Assembly (NCBI RefSeq): GCF_039710355.1
Contig: NZ_JBDKWZ010000011.1
Span: forward strand, 124,001 to 188,000
Reading direction: 5' to 3'
Length of the DNA stretch: 64,000 nucleotides
Source of the DNA: Rapidithrix thailandica
GTDB lineage: Bacteria > Bacteroidota > Bacteroidia > Cytophagales > Flammeovirgaceae
Numbering within the stretch: the first letter of the stretch is position 1; each line of letters begins with the position of its first letter. The notes beneath the pieces are model-generated. The model saw only the letters and a program-made list of their open reading frames with translations, made no database searches and had not been told where the DNA came from. The translations under genes and the position numbers were made by a program. This document shows, in pieces, positions 18,601 to 27,575 of this stretch.

Positions 18601-20705
18601 AATAAGATGGCGCCTTTTTCCGGAGTGAGGGTCCAATCTTCTCCCAGCGAGACATTCTTTGCATAGATATCCCCGGCATTACATCCGTTAATCAAAAACA
18701 TGGGGTATTTGCCCTTGTTCTTATATCCCAATAATTCATCACTGGCTTTTCCAATATCGATATCGGTGGCTGTTGTACTGGAGTGCCCGAAAAAGGTAAC
18801 CATCAATAGTCCTTGGTTTATGTCATCGGATACATCGATGAATTCAACCGCTTCCGAGGTCGTTTTAGAAACGGTTTTTACTTGCCCCCCGACAAATTCA
18901 GCCTCCGCTATCCCTTTTAAAGCATCTACAAATGCCCGCATTTTTCTGTGTTCGGCAGTTGTTCTCCCCCCACTGATATGTAAAAGATGTTTTCTCCGTA
19001 GATTATCGAATGGAGCATTTTCAAATTCAATCACTTTGTTCAAGTAATCAATTACTTGTTCCGGTTGGTTGACAGAAAGCCGGCCTGTGGCCAAGGCGGG
19101 ATCATGAAGGGTTCCGTTCAGTCCTGCGGTAATGGCATTGTCAGAACAAGGCTTTCCGTAACAAGGAACTAAACTGCGAAAAGGCCAGGATTCGCTCTCC
19201 GGTCTGCTGTTTTCATATTGAAGGGTCAAGTCTAAGCCCTTACCGATTAATAATAAGTATTCGGGGTTACCTTGGTTGAGCAAGTAGTCGGCAAATCTCC
19301 GGAAAGCGAGAGGGGTGGTTTCGCCATAGCTAAACTGGTTGTACAAATCCGTTACTTCTGCAATCAGTACTTTATGGTTACCTCCTTCCGGAGCCCTCCG
19401 GTATTCCGCATAGGCCTCTATTACATCATCATGTCCGTTGGCAGGTTTCATCAGATCTTTATGGGTGATAATAATATAATCGTTGTGTGTTGGGATGGGA
19501 TTAAAGTCCACCGCTTCTATGCTGTTTGCCGAACGCCTGGAAGCATTGAGTAAAAGTTGTCTTGAAGATGCCGTACCGGGAATTGTGGCCGTTAAGGTGC
19601 TACCGGCAAAGTTGCTATTGATTATTTTTATATTGGAATAATCGCTGATATCATAAAGGGTAGAGTTGTTTCGAACATTGTTGATCACAACCCTTGAGTT
19701 ACCGGACGGGTTATTGCGAAGCCGAAAAGTTTTGAATGTTTGGTTGTTTGCATTGAATTGTTGCGGATAGGTAAGTTGTACGGAGGCCATAGCTACCCGC
19801 TCGTTGTCAGAAGTCGTCTGGTTAATCTGATAGCTTAGCACCACCTGATTTGAAGCCAAATCGGAAAACTCCAATTGGGCAGTGTATTCTTTCATCTCAT
19901 AATTCTCGAATGTCAGTTTGGTCAATACTCTTTGACTACTCGTATTCGGACCTACAAGGATATCAATATCATGTGGGGTGTTGGACCATCCGGCCAGTCG
20001 TAATCGCAAGACAGGTTTGGGGCCGGCCGTAGTTAAGTTGGAGACTGCTAGGGTATAATTGACTTTATTGGTCCCACCATAGACCTTGTCAGTATAGCCT
20101 TTGGGCTCCGTGAAATCGGATAAGAACGCTCCGTTTCCAATAGACTTAAAATAGGTAGGGTAAATTCGGCCTTGAGAAAAGGTGTTATTGAAATGCATAA
20201 GTGTTTCTTCCAAATGGTACCCTTCCGGGCTTAAGCCGGGGTTGTCAGTGCCAAGGGAAGGTATCCTTTTGCCAAAGGAACCATCCAAAGTAAAAGTGAG
20301 AAAATAAGCCGTTGTATTACTGTAATAGTTAATGTAAGGATTGGTATGGTTTGCCGGGTCATTGTACATAAAGGCATCAAGCGTACCATCGTTTTTCAAA
20401 CCATAAAATTCCAGGTAATCCGCACTGTTGAATTGCCCGTCTTCTTCTCCTTTTACAGCAATAGCTAACTCTTCTCCTCTGAAAAATAATTGCAATTGTC
20501 TGGGGTCAATGCTTTCCACTGGGAATCCCGCATTCTGTAGTTGGGAATAAGTGACCCGGTAAATTCCATCATTTTTGACATTGATTTTAAAATACTCTTT
20601 GTTGAAATCAATCCATTCATTACCAAATATTTGACAAAATCCTTTTAAAGGAATTATAAAAGCTAGTGATAAAAGCAAAGGCCTGATAAGAGAGCGAACC
20701 GTCAT
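15645..20705 (-). CDS. porU2: type IX secretion sortase PorU2 (gingipain C25 fold)
   Basis: 1686-aa secreted protein. A signal peptide (to about residue 25) is followed by a beta-rich prodomain. A peptidase C25 domain (about 400-780) has the catalytic His in VTFFGHSSTTATD and the catalytic Cys in FLINGCNAGDIY. Beyond it are CARDB-like beta domains and a C-terminal FlgD-like module (YPYPNPFSDKVRFVFTLTG ... NGPYFYRV). The length, about 1.5 times PorU, and the extra domains fit the PorU2 subfamily rather than canonical PorU (about 1100-1300 aa). PorU-type enzymes cut the CTD signal and attach cargo to the cell surface; whether PorU2 does the same is inferred. A PorV/PorQ-like gene lies 12 bases upstream, probably its outer-membrane anchor. 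Confidence 0.88.
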   Translation of the reverse strand: MTVRSLIRPLLLSLAFIIPLKGFCQIFGNEWIDFNKEYFKINVKNDGIYRVTYSQLQNAGFPVESIDPRQLQLFFRGEELAIAVKGEEDGQFNSADYLEFYGLKNDGTLDAFMYNDPANHTNPYINYYSNTTAYFLTFTLDGSFGKRIPSLGTDNPGLSPEGYHLEETLMHFNNTFSQGRIYPTYFKSIGNGAFLSDFTEPKGYTDKVYGGTNKVNYTLAVSNLTTAGPKPVLRLRLAGWSNTPHDIDILVGPNTSSQRVLTKLTFENYEMKEYTAQLEFSDLASNQVVLSYQINQTTSDNERVAMASVQLTYPQQFNANNQTFKTFRLRNNPSGNSRVVINNVRNNSTLYDISDYSNIKIINSNFAGSTLTATIPGTASSRQLLLNASRRSANSIEAVDFNPIPTHNDYIIITHKDLMKPANGHDDVIEAYAEYRRAPEGGNHKVLIAEVTDLYNQFSYGETTPLAFRRFADYLLNQGNPEYLLLIGKGLDLTLQYENSRPESESWPFRSLVPCYGKPCSDNAITAGLNGTLHDPALATGRLSVNQPEQVIDYLNKVIEFENAPFDNLRRKHLLHISGGRTTAEHRKMRAFVDALKGIAEAEFVGGQVKTVSKTTSEAVEFIDVSDDINQGLLMVTFFGHSSTTATDIDIGKASDELLGYKNKGKYPMFLINGCNAGDIYAKNVSLGEDWTLTPEKGAILFSAHSDLGLDGSLFSYSSKIYSTLLADDVYLNYPVGKAFQETIKRYIALNPGNQLFWANAQQFVLQGDPAIRLFAATQPDYQIDDESLFIQPFNPEEAITVQTDSFQIGIVTSNFGKVSHNPMDITVRRIYENGTVKEYAPLIVQPPYYQDTLYFTVPRSAEDAIIGHGTNTFEVILDNNASIEELNENNNTGQIQLTLPRGAMNLITPQEFSIVSTQPVNLFAQNTDPYSEERYYTFQLDTTDSFNSPAFQETEVLASITPQWATHLLSDNDTDSLVYYARVRYRDLGPEDDTTWASTSFIYIKDSPSGWSQSHFPQFKKDEVNRIRRHEQSRTWAFIRDKIEIFAKTTGGAHDSPHTYSLDVNGVRVIDHGECSEGRLLIIPFDKDNGIIYNYPFNWYNTPLTCGSAVPGNPNNHRAATWQEENMLNSGWRTLRSIFRKIEQDDYVLVMTIGDFQMETLKSWNWEELVKIGIDTDQLQAKVKNGEPYIAFGKMGAPANSATEIFAQPENVSGTPPNEQVITGDFEIVLDNRQGTISSTIIGPAQAWGHSWAKFHDKDSEQDLVKVDLYGINLNGTETLLQEAVNLTHEDLSNINASEYPYLRLMADIEDLTQQTPMQLKDWKVFYEPMPEGMLFFAGKAPEQDPLPSFQEGDSIRYKFSFVNVSEVDFEKSLIVKYSLQNLETNKQEVLYDTLGTLKANQSLAFESAIPSIGFGGKNELNVQVNPRLQPEQIYENNVLKVNYKVSIDNTNPILDVLFDGRHILDGEIVSPSPLISITLKDENKHLIRKDTTGMELYMKTCDDCEFQRIYFATPQVTWLGSENNSFQVDYQPERLEDGIYTLMVQASDISGNKSGLKPYQTRFEVINESKITHFYPYPNPFSDKVRFVFTLTGNIIPDQIKIQILTVSGRVVREITQDELGPIKIGHNISEYAWDGRDEFGGQLANGPYFYRVITRANGNSIEHRETSADHMFKKGFGKLYLLR

Positions 20706-20717
20706 AACTGGATTATT

Positions 20718-21809
20718 CTATTGTTTTTTGCTAAATGAATACTGCACTGAGAATACATGAGAGTAGAGACCTTCGGCTTGATCTCCGATGTCAGTTAAGG
20801 CATAATCAATGGTGAACGCTTTGATTTGTAATCCCAGTCCAAAGTTGGGTTGAAAAGAAGTGGATGTACTTCCGTTAAAGTCCTTAATTTTTTGAAATTG
20901 GCCGATTCCCCCCCGGATAAAGACCGTTTTCTTATAGTTCAATTCCATTCCGGCATGTGGATCGATCGAGGCAAAATCTGAGTGAGCCAGTGTATTTCGT
21001 TTGCCATCAAACGTAATGTCAGCCCCGGCCGTAATCATCACTCCTGCAATAGGTTTTTGGCCTTTTTGCTTAAGGAAGTCCCAGTAATATGCCCCGTCCA
21101 GAATCATACGGGGCAAGGTGATTTCCACAGAATTATCGGGAATGGTATTACCCGTTTGGTTGAATACATCGTAAAAGGTTTCCGGGTTGAAATACCAGGC
21201 ATTGTACGTACCGGTAATATCCCTGCCTACCAGTCCCAAGCGCCAGTTTTTATGCTGCCATTGTGCTCCTACGTCTAATCCAATGCCCCATGCATTAGCA
21301 AAGATGCCCACAGAGCGATGAATGACTTTGAAGTTAGCCCCAAGTTGTAAGTTTTTTAAGTTGGGGAACAAGCGGGCATAGGAAAGGATAAAAGCATAAT
21401 CGGCTGCTGAAAAGGAGCGAATGTTGTTATAATTCAAGTTTCCGTCCGCATCAAACAAAAAGCGGGTATCGGGGATATCGTCCACGCCGAAACGGATGAT
21501 AGAGGCTCCCAAACGGCTTAAGGAATCAATTTTTAGGGCAAAACCTCCGTAATCGTAATTGGCCATTCCGGCAAAATAAGAGGCGTGCATTAAGGAAAAG
21601 GCATAGTCGTCTTGGATATGGAGTAAGCCTGCGGGGTTCCAATAGCCGGCAGTAGCATCCTCTGTTATGGCCACCTGGGCATTGGCCATGGCCAATGCTC
21701 TAGCTCCTACACCTATTGCCAAAAATTCATTGCTGTATTTGGGCGTATTCTGACTCCAGGCCCAAGTAGGAAGAAGCAAAAGCAACAAGAAAAACCAGGG
21801 GTGTTTCAT
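20718..21809 (-). CDS. PorV/PorQ-family outer-membrane protein
   Basis: 363 aa with a signal peptide (cleavage after WAWS, about 19) and a FadL-like 14-strand barrel pattern. Landmarks are FLAIGVGARALAMANAQVAITEDATAGYWNPAGL at the N-terminus (positions about 31-64) and a terminal strand VFSVQYSFSKKQ. This N-terminal motif is the hallmark of the PorV/PorQ family, which shuttles or anchors type IX substrates to the PorU sortase. It is 12 bases upstream of porU2 on the same strand, so the two should be co-transcribed and their products may form a complex. Confidence 0.85.
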   Translation of the reverse strand: MKHPWFFLLLLLLPTWAWSQNTPKYSNEFLAIGVGARALAMANAQVAITEDATAGYWNPAGLLHIQDDYAFSLMHASYFAGMANYDYGGFALKIDSLSRLGASIIRFGVDDIPDTRFLFDADGNLNYNNIRSFSAADYAFILSYARLFPNLKNLQLGANFKVIHRSVGIFANAWGIGLDVGAQWQHKNWRLGLVGRDITGTYNAWYFNPETFYDVFNQTGNTIPDNSVEITLPRMILDGAYYWDFLKQKGQKPIAGVMITAGADITFDGKRNTLAHSDFASIDPHAGMELNYKKTVFIRGGIGQFQKIKDFNGSTSTSFQPNFGLGLQIKAFTIDYALTDIGDQAEGLYSHVFSVQYSFSKKQ

Positions 21810-21964
21810 TGAAATTTTCTAATTAAAAAAATACGATTATCGGTTTAAAAAATAGTAGACACAAGTATTTGAAATGCTTATGTCCTTAGGATGTTGAAAA
21901 AAGCAAAGATCTATGGCTACTCAAATATGATTTTAGGAGGCCATTCTAAGGCTCCCTTATAATA

Positions 21965-22393
21965 TTAACTGGAATGGTCGGCAACAATTAGCCATTTGCC
22001 TTTAATTTTTTTCCAGATAACTGAAAAGTACCCCTCCTTGTTTCCCCCTTCAAGGCTTAAGTGGTATTTTCCAATCATAAAAATAGCCTTTTTACCTACA
22101 TATTCTTGATGTAAAATATCAAATTTCAATTCCCCCATTGCCTTTTGGTCCGGATAAGCTTTTTTATACCGCTCCAGTATATTATTCCAGCCCATCGTGA
22201 CTCCATTCTTTCCGATAAACTTTAATTGCTCCGAATGCCAATAGCCTTCCATAAAGCTCTCAAGGTTTCCCTCGTTCCAGGCTTGTGTCTGACGATCCAA
22301 TTCGGAGGCAATCATAGCCACATCTTTGTTTTGACCAAAACTTGAAAAAGCAACTGACAACAAGGTGATAAAGAGCAGGTAGTATTTTTTCAT
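21965..22393 (-). CDS. secreted SnoaL/NTF2-like (DUF4440-type) protein
   Basis: 142 aa. A signal peptide MKKYYLLFITLLSVAFSSFGQ supports the start at 22393; the longer frame to 22546 has no such signal and is rejected. The mature part shows the cone-shaped NTF2 pattern: RQTQAWNEGNLESFMEGYW, NILERYKKAYP, ending FSVIWKKIKGKWLIVADHSS. Periplasmic members of this family have mostly unknown roles. It stands alone. Confidence 0.82.
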   Translation of the reverse strand: MKKYYLLFITLLSVAFSSFGQNKDVAMIASELDRQTQAWNEGNLESFMEGYWHSEQLKFIGKNGVTMGWNNILERYKKAYPDQKAMGELKFDILHQEYVGKKAIFMIGKYHLSLEGGNKEGYFSVIWKKIKGKWLIVADHSS

Positions 22394-22683
22394 AACTGTG
22401 ATGTTTGGGTGATTAACTGTTTTTGAATTGTATAAAGCCTTGCCAAAATGATGAATGCTTGTTTTTATGGAGAGGGAACTACCTGTCATCGGGAGATTGG
22501 TTGCAGGTAGGGGGTTATCGCATATCCGGCTTATTTTGGCTTTCATACCCTTTGTAAAAAATTAAATTAATGAAATTCCCAGACAATTTCTAGAAAAAAA
22601 GCATGTGTATTTTGACAGAAATGCCCGGATTTTTACAAATTTTGTTGTACAAACATATGAATTGTAATTTTCATAAAGAGCAA

Positions 22684-23178
22684 ATGAAAATACTTTATCT
22701 ATTGAGACACGCAAAGTCCAGTTGGAAGGACCTCAATCTGGACGATTTTGACCGTCCCTTAAACAAGCGGGGGAAGCATGATGCACCCTTTATGGGGAAA
22801 AAATTTAAAGAACAGGGAATCCTGCCGGATTTGATTTTAGCTTCGCCGGCAAAACGGGCAAAAAAAACGGCCAAAACCGTAGCCCGTGAAATGGGCTACC
22901 CGGAGTCAGAAATCCATTTTGACAAACAATTGTATGCCACCAGTGCCACCAGCTTAATCCGATTATTGCAAGGGCAAGATGATGAATGGGAGTCTATTAT
23001 GCTTGTAGGGCATAACCCGGAATTAACCTTGATGTCTAATGCTCTATCCAACCAATACATAGACAACCTCCCGACAACGGGACTTTCCTGTATTCAGTTG
23101 AACGTAAACTCATGGGGGCATATAGAGCCTAAAAAGGGCGAACAAGTTATTTTTGATTTTCCTAAAAGGTATTTATAA
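22684..23178 (+). CDS. SixA-type histidine phosphatase
   Basis: 164-aa single-domain histidine phosphatase. The catalytic LLRHAKSSW motif sits at residues 5-13, the second Arg is in SPAKRAKKTA, and the second His is in MLVGHNPEL. The first RHG motif at residue 7 argues for the start at 22684, not the in-frame ATG at 22603. SixA removes phosphate from phospho-His on proteins such as phosphorelay HPt domains. The downstream YdcF gene begins 24 bases after the stop. Confidence 0.9.
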   Translation: MKILYLLRHAKSSWKDLNLDDFDRPLNKRGKHDAPFMGKKFKEQGILPDLILASPAKRAKKTAKTVAREMGYPESEIHFDKQLYATSATSLIRLLQGQDDEWESIMLVGHNPELTLMSNALSNQYIDNLPTTGLSCIQLNVNSWGHIEPKKGEQVIFDFPKRYL

Positions 23179-23202
23179 GCAATTCAATAAGATCAACCAA
23201 CT

Positions 23203-23991
23203 ATGTTGTACTTTCTATCCAAGACCCTGGATTTTGTCTTGTTACCATTTTCCTGGGCTATTATTTTTTTGCTCTTGGCTTTGTTCACCAAAAAAGCATT
23301 CCGGAGAAAATTATTTATAGGCTTGTCGTTGCTCGTTTTGATTTTGGGTGGAAATGCACCCTTGGTCAACCGGATGATGTTGGTCTGGGAAGTTCCTCCC
23401 ACTCCTATTTCTTCTCTTGAAGGGCCGTATGATTTTGGCTTGATTCTCACAGGGGTTACCAATAATTATAAAGGTCCCGGTGACCGCTTGCACTTTCGGA
23501 GAAATGCGGACCGGGTGTTGCATGCTGCATTGTTGTACCGGAAGGGAATTGTGAAAAAACTATTGATTACAGGCGGGTACAAACCTGTTTTCGGTAAACA
23601 ACTGGATGAGGCGGCTTCGATCAAGCATTTCTTAATAGACTGGGGGATTCCTGAAAAGGATATCGTATTGGAAAGCGAGTCGCGGAATACGTATGAAAGT
23701 GCCGTTAAGACAAAAGCATTGCTGGATCGGCAATATCCGGAAACAGGCCCTTCCATAATAATCACCTCAGGCTTTCATATGCGCAGGTCCATTGCTTGCT
23801 TTGAACAAGCAGGAATGGAAGTGCTGCCTTTTAGTGCCGGGTTTTACACCTCTGATCCTGACTATCCCGAAGAGCGACCTGTTGACCCCTTTATGTCACT
23901 CATTCCGGAAGCGGGTGCTTTTCAGACTTTTTCGATTCTTTGTCGTGAAATTATGGGGTATGGAATATATAAATTGTTGGGCCGGATTTAA
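23203..23991 (+). CDS. YdcF/ElyC-family membrane protein (DUF218)
   Basis: 262 aa: two N-terminal membrane helices (residues about 10-30 and 36-55) followed by the DUF218 domain with GLILTGV, DRVLHAALLYRKGIVKKLLITGG, ESRNTYESAVKTK and ITSGFHMRRS. ElyC/SanA relatives affect envelope integrity and lipid carrier use. It is co-directional with and 24 bases from the SixA gene. Confidence 0.88.
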   Translation: MLYFLSKTLDFVLLPFSWAIIFLLLALFTKKAFRRKLFIGLSLLVLILGGNAPLVNRMMLVWEVPPTPISSLEGPYDFGLILTGVTNNYKGPGDRLHFRRNADRVLHAALLYRKGIVKKLLITGGYKPVFGKQLDEAASIKHFLIDWGIPEKDIVLESESRNTYESAVKTKALLDRQYPETGPSIIITSGFHMRRSIACFEQAGMEVLPFSAGFYTSDPDYPEERPVDPFMSLIPEAGAFQTFSILCREIMGYGIYKLLGRI

Positions 23992-24281
23992 TCAAAGCCC
24001 TGTGATGTTGCATAAGAAGCAAAACCAACGAAGCAGGAAAAAAATACTTTTCTTGGCAAATTGTATCTATGTGGAATTTGAAAAAGATTTAGACGAATCT
24101 TAAAACAAGTGTACACGAAATATAGTAATGTATTCATTTACAGATGGTAAACTTTAAGGATTTGTGAATTGCAGATGATGATTTACTCCGGTAAAAATTC
24201 TGTGTATCTTTTCAGTTTTTTGGATGATAGATATTACCTACTTTTGTAGCCAATAAATAGCCCCCGGAAAAACAGATTTTG

Positions 24282-25391
24282 ATGGATCATAAGAATAAAA
24301 AAATCATTCAGTCTCTTAACCCTAAGAAAATCCTCATCCCTATCCTGATAGGAGTCGTAGTGGTGATGTTTATGATTTTCAGTGGAGATGGAATTGACTT
24401 TCAAGAAGTAAAAGTTCATTTCCAGAAAGCCAATATCTATTGGTTTTTGTTTGCTTTAGTCGTGTTATTTGCCCGGGACTTAGGTTATATTTACCGTATC
24501 CGGCACCTGACAGATAAAAACCTTTCCTGGGTATCCAGCGTGTATGTCATTCTCTTGTGGGAGTTTGCCTCTGCAGTCACGCCCTCGGTAGTGGGCGGAA
24601 CAGCCATTGCAGTCATCATTATGAACCAAGAGAATATTTCTTTTGGAAGGTCTTTGGCCTATGTAATGCTTACGGCCGTGCTGGACAACCTGTTCTTTGT
24701 ATTTGCCTCGTTATTTGTGCTACTGGCGTTGCCTTTTGATATTTTTCCGAACCTCAAGGAGATGACCGCCTTGCGTTTTGACCTGCCCTTGAAAAGCATC
24801 TTTATACTGAGTGTGTCTTTGGTGGCGGTATATACCTTTTTGATGTCCTTCGGATTGTTTTTTCAGCCCCGGGCCTTCAAATGGGTCTTGATCAAAGCGA
24901 CTAATAACCGGTTTTTGCGCAGGTTCAGAAGTCTGGCCGCACAAAGTGGTGACGATGTGATTACCGCCTCGGCAGTGCTCAAAGGGGAGCGTTGGGACTA
25001 TTGGGTGAAAGCGGGGCTTTCCACCATTTTCATCTGGAGTGCCCGCTACTTTATGCTCAACTGCCTGATAGCCGCTTTTTCCGGAGTCGATGTTTGGGAT
25101 CACTTGTTGATCTTCAGCCGCCAAATCATTATGTGGGTGATCATGCTGATATCTCCTACTCCGGGAAGCACCGGTACAGCCGAATATACCTTTGAGTTGT
25201 TTTTCGGTGAGTTTTTCGAATATAGCGGTTTGGCTTTGGCTGTTGCCCTTTTCTGGCGTCTTTTCACCTATTATGCCTATTTGGGAGTAGGGGCCATTAC
25301 CATTCCTCGTTGGATTCAACGGGTTTTTTATAAAGATTTGAAAAAAGAAACCCAAACGGCAGATGAGTCCGAAAATGTATTGAAGGATTAA
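24282..25391 (+). CDS. flippase-like LPG-synthase membrane-domain protein (UPF0104)
   Basis: 369 aa with about eight membrane helices and no soluble synthetase domain. Family landmarks are WEFASAVTPSVVGGTAIAVI around residue 100 and the PTPGSTGTAEYTF segment near residue 290, typical of the AglD/YbhN/MprF-N type. A TTG at 24279 directly precedes the ATG; the ATG is preferred. A TACTTTTG box at 24239-24246 fits a promoter. The transported lipid is unknown. Confidence 0.85.
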   Translation: MDHKNKKIIQSLNPKKILIPILIGVVVVMFMIFSGDGIDFQEVKVHFQKANIYWFLFALVVLFARDLGYIYRIRHLTDKNLSWVSSVYVILLWEFASAVTPSVVGGTAIAVIIMNQENISFGRSLAYVMLTAVLDNLFFVFASLFVLLALPFDIFPNLKEMTALRFDLPLKSIFILSVSLVAVYTFLMSFGLFFQPRAFKWVLIKATNNRFLRRFRSLAAQSGDDVITASAVLKGERWDYWVKAGLSTIFIWSARYFMLNCLIAAFSGVDVWDHLLIFSRQIIMWVIMLISPTPGSTGTAEYTFELFFGEFFEYSGLALAVALFWRLFTYYAYLGVGAITIPRWIQRVFYKDLKKETQTADESENVLKD

Positions 25392-25458
25392 TTTTGCCAT
25401 ACACTTAGTTTGAATAATTAGAAGTAGCCTTTAGGCCTTCTGTAATAAGCGATATATC

Positions 25459-26838
25459 TTGAATCAACTATTAGAAAATACCGATACCATCATAGCTTTG
25501 GCTACTGCACCGGGAAAAGGAGCGATTGCCGTTTTGCGAGTGTCCGGTCCGGAAGCAATTACACTCACCAACAATGTGTTTACCGGAAAAGACTTGACCC
25601 AACAGGCCTCTCATACCATTCACTTCGGAACTATCCGGGATGAGGGCGAAATCATTGATGAAGTATTGGTATCCCTGTTTAAAGGACCGAATTCTTATAC
25701 GGGAGAAAATGTAGTGGAAATTTCCTGTCATGGTTCAGGATTTATCATCCAACAACTGGTGAAGTTGTTTTTAAAACAGGGGGTTCGTTATGCCAAAGCC
25801 GGAGAGTTTACCAAGCGGGCTTTTCTCAATGGTAAGTTTGACTTGGCTCAGGCAGAAGCGGTAGCGGATTTGATTGCAGCCGATTCGGAAGCGGCCCATC
25901 AGGCAGCCATGAACCAGATGCGGGGTGGTTTTTCTCGACAGATAGCCGAATTGCGGGAAAAGCTGATTCACTTCGCTTCCATGATCGAATTAGAATTGGA
26001 CTTTAGTGAAGAAGATGTGGAATTTGCCGACCGCTCTGCTCTTCAAACACTAATCAATGAATTGAGTCTTATCATTGAAAAACTGATCGCTTCCTTCGAA
26101 GTGGGGAATGTGATCAAAAACGGAGTTCCCACTGTGATTGCCGGAAAGCCCAACGCCGGAAAGTCGACCTTGTTGAATACCTTGCTCAATGAAGAAAAAG
26201 CCATCGTTTCGGATATTCCCGGGACTACCCGCGATTTCATCGAAGACGAACTGATCATTGAAGGCATCGGCTTTCGCTTTATCGATACGGCCGGGCTACG
26301 GGAAACGGAGGATAGGGTAGAGGCGATCGGAGTGCAGCGGACCTATGAAAAAATGAAAAAAGCTTCTCTGATCATCTATCTGTTTGATATCAATCAGACC
26401 TCTGAAGAGGAGCTTCAAGAGCAAATTACGCAACTGGAAAAGCTTGAAATACCTTATATAGCTGTGGCTAATAAAGTGGATTTGTTTTCGGAGGGAGCCT
26501 TGCCGGAATACTTAAAAAACCATCCGTATATCTTACCGATTTCGGCTTCAAGCCTGAACCATATGGAGCCTTTGAAAGCCAAATTGTTAGAAATCGTCAA
26601 TCTGGATTCTTTCAAAACCGGCAACACCATCGTCACCAACGTGCGCCATTACGAAAGCCTGGTCAATACCCAAACCGCTTTGAGCGATGTGCTCAGTGCC
26701 ATAGACGAAGGTGTGACCGGAGATTTTCTGGCCCTGGACATCCGCAATGCCCTGCACCACCTGGGAGAAATCACCGGAGAAATCACTACAGACGATTTAT
26801 TGGCGAATATATTTTCCAAGTTTTGTATCGGAAAGTAG
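25459..26838 (+). CDS. mnmE: tRNA-modification GTPase MnmE
   Basis: 459 aa, full length. The N-terminal folate-binding domain (DTIIALATAPGKGAIAVLRVSG) and a helical domain flank a G domain with P loop GKPNAGKST, switch GTTRDF, DTAGLR and NKVD. The C-terminus has the functional CIGK Cys. With MnmG it installs cmnm5U34 in tRNA. The start codon appears to be TTG because no ATG fits the conserved N-terminus. The 3' end (TTTTGTATCGGAAAGTAG) resembles the attB used by SGI1-type integrases in trmE, and integrase-linked relics begin 225 bases downstream. Confidence 0.96.
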   Translation: MNQLLENTDTIIALATAPGKGAIAVLRVSGPEAITLTNNVFTGKDLTQQASHTIHFGTIRDEGEIIDEVLVSLFKGPNSYTGENVVEISCHGSGFIIQQLVKLFLKQGVRYAKAGEFTKRAFLNGKFDLAQAEAVADLIAADSEAAHQAAMNQMRGGFSRQIAELREKLIHFASMIELELDFSEEDVEFADRSALQTLINELSLIIEKLIASFEVGNVIKNGVPTVIAGKPNAGKSTLLNTLLNEEKAIVSDIPGTTRDFIEDELIIEGIGFRFIDTAGLRETEDRVEAIGVQRTYEKMKKASLIIYLFDINQTSEEELQEQITQLEKLEIPYIAVANKVDLFSEGALPEYLKNHPYILPISASSLNHMEPLKAKLLEIVNLDSFKTGNTIVTNVRHYESLVNTQTALSDVLSAIDEGVTGDFLALDIRNALHHLGEITGEITTDDLLANIFSKFCIGK

Positions 26839-27062
26839 TTACTTTTCCTTTTGTTAGCTAAACCCTTTTTTTAGTGGCTTTTAAGCTGTTTTTCTTTCTC
26901 TTATTTGTTACTGATTTGCCTGTTTTTTCGTATCTTTTGTTACTGATTCGTTGCTGCAAGGAACAAATCTTGTTGTTAGCAACAAATTTTCAATAACAGG
27001 GGGAGATTATGTTACATACTGATACGTACTGATACATTATCTCCCCCCATCAAAGAAACGTT

Positions 27063-27188
27063 ATGAGTAGTAACATTCGATTACCTAAGATTTGTCAACA
27101 CTGTGGTCAGGAATTTATTGCCAAGACCACTGTCACCAAATACTGTGGTGATAACTGTGCTAAACGAGCGTACAAGAAACGCATTTAA
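27063..27188 (+). pseudogene. N-terminal zinc-ribbon fragment of an excisionase-like protein
   Basis: A 41-codon frame: MSSNIRLPKICQHCGQEFIA then KTTVTKYCGDNCAKRAYKKR and stop. Four Cys (CxxC ... CxxxC) form a zinc ribbon that, in Bacteroidota mobile elements, normally precedes a helix-turn-helix domain and sits next to a tyrosine recombinase. Here the HTH part is missing and no recombinase follows, so it is a truncated relic. The rest of 26839-27575 holds repeated GTTACTGATT-like words but no other gene. Confidence 0.55.
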
Positions 27189-27507
27189 ACGATTGTGATT
27201 ATCCTTTATCAAGACCCCTCTTTAACCTCCCAGCGGTTCTACGATCATATACATACCAACTACCCCTCTCTTTTATACTCATAGTCAACATACTTAACTC
27301 CTTTGGCATGCTGGTATACTTTTTTTACCTCTGAGGTTAGTGGTTTGGGGTATTTACACCAAAATCTGTCCCTTAAGATTTGAGGAAATTCAAACTGTTT
27401 ATGATTTCAACTCTCAATGAAATAAACCCGCATATCTCATTAAAGGGATTTGTAATAATATCCACTTGTAGGTTTAACCCAAGGGCTTTGAAGATAATGT
27501 AGTCACA

Positions 27508-27547
27508 TCAAAAAGTGGTTTTAGAATATTCTAAAACCACTTTTTGA
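27508..27547. terminator. perfect palindromic terminator
   Basis: A 20-base half site (27508-27527, TCAAAAAGTGGTTTTAGAAT) is followed by its exact complement (27528-27547). It lies 29 bases past the stop of the MBL-fold gene on the minus strand and ends the accessory intergenic stretch. Confidence 0.75.
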
Positions 27548-27575
27548 TTGATTTGTTATGGTGAATAGTAATCCT

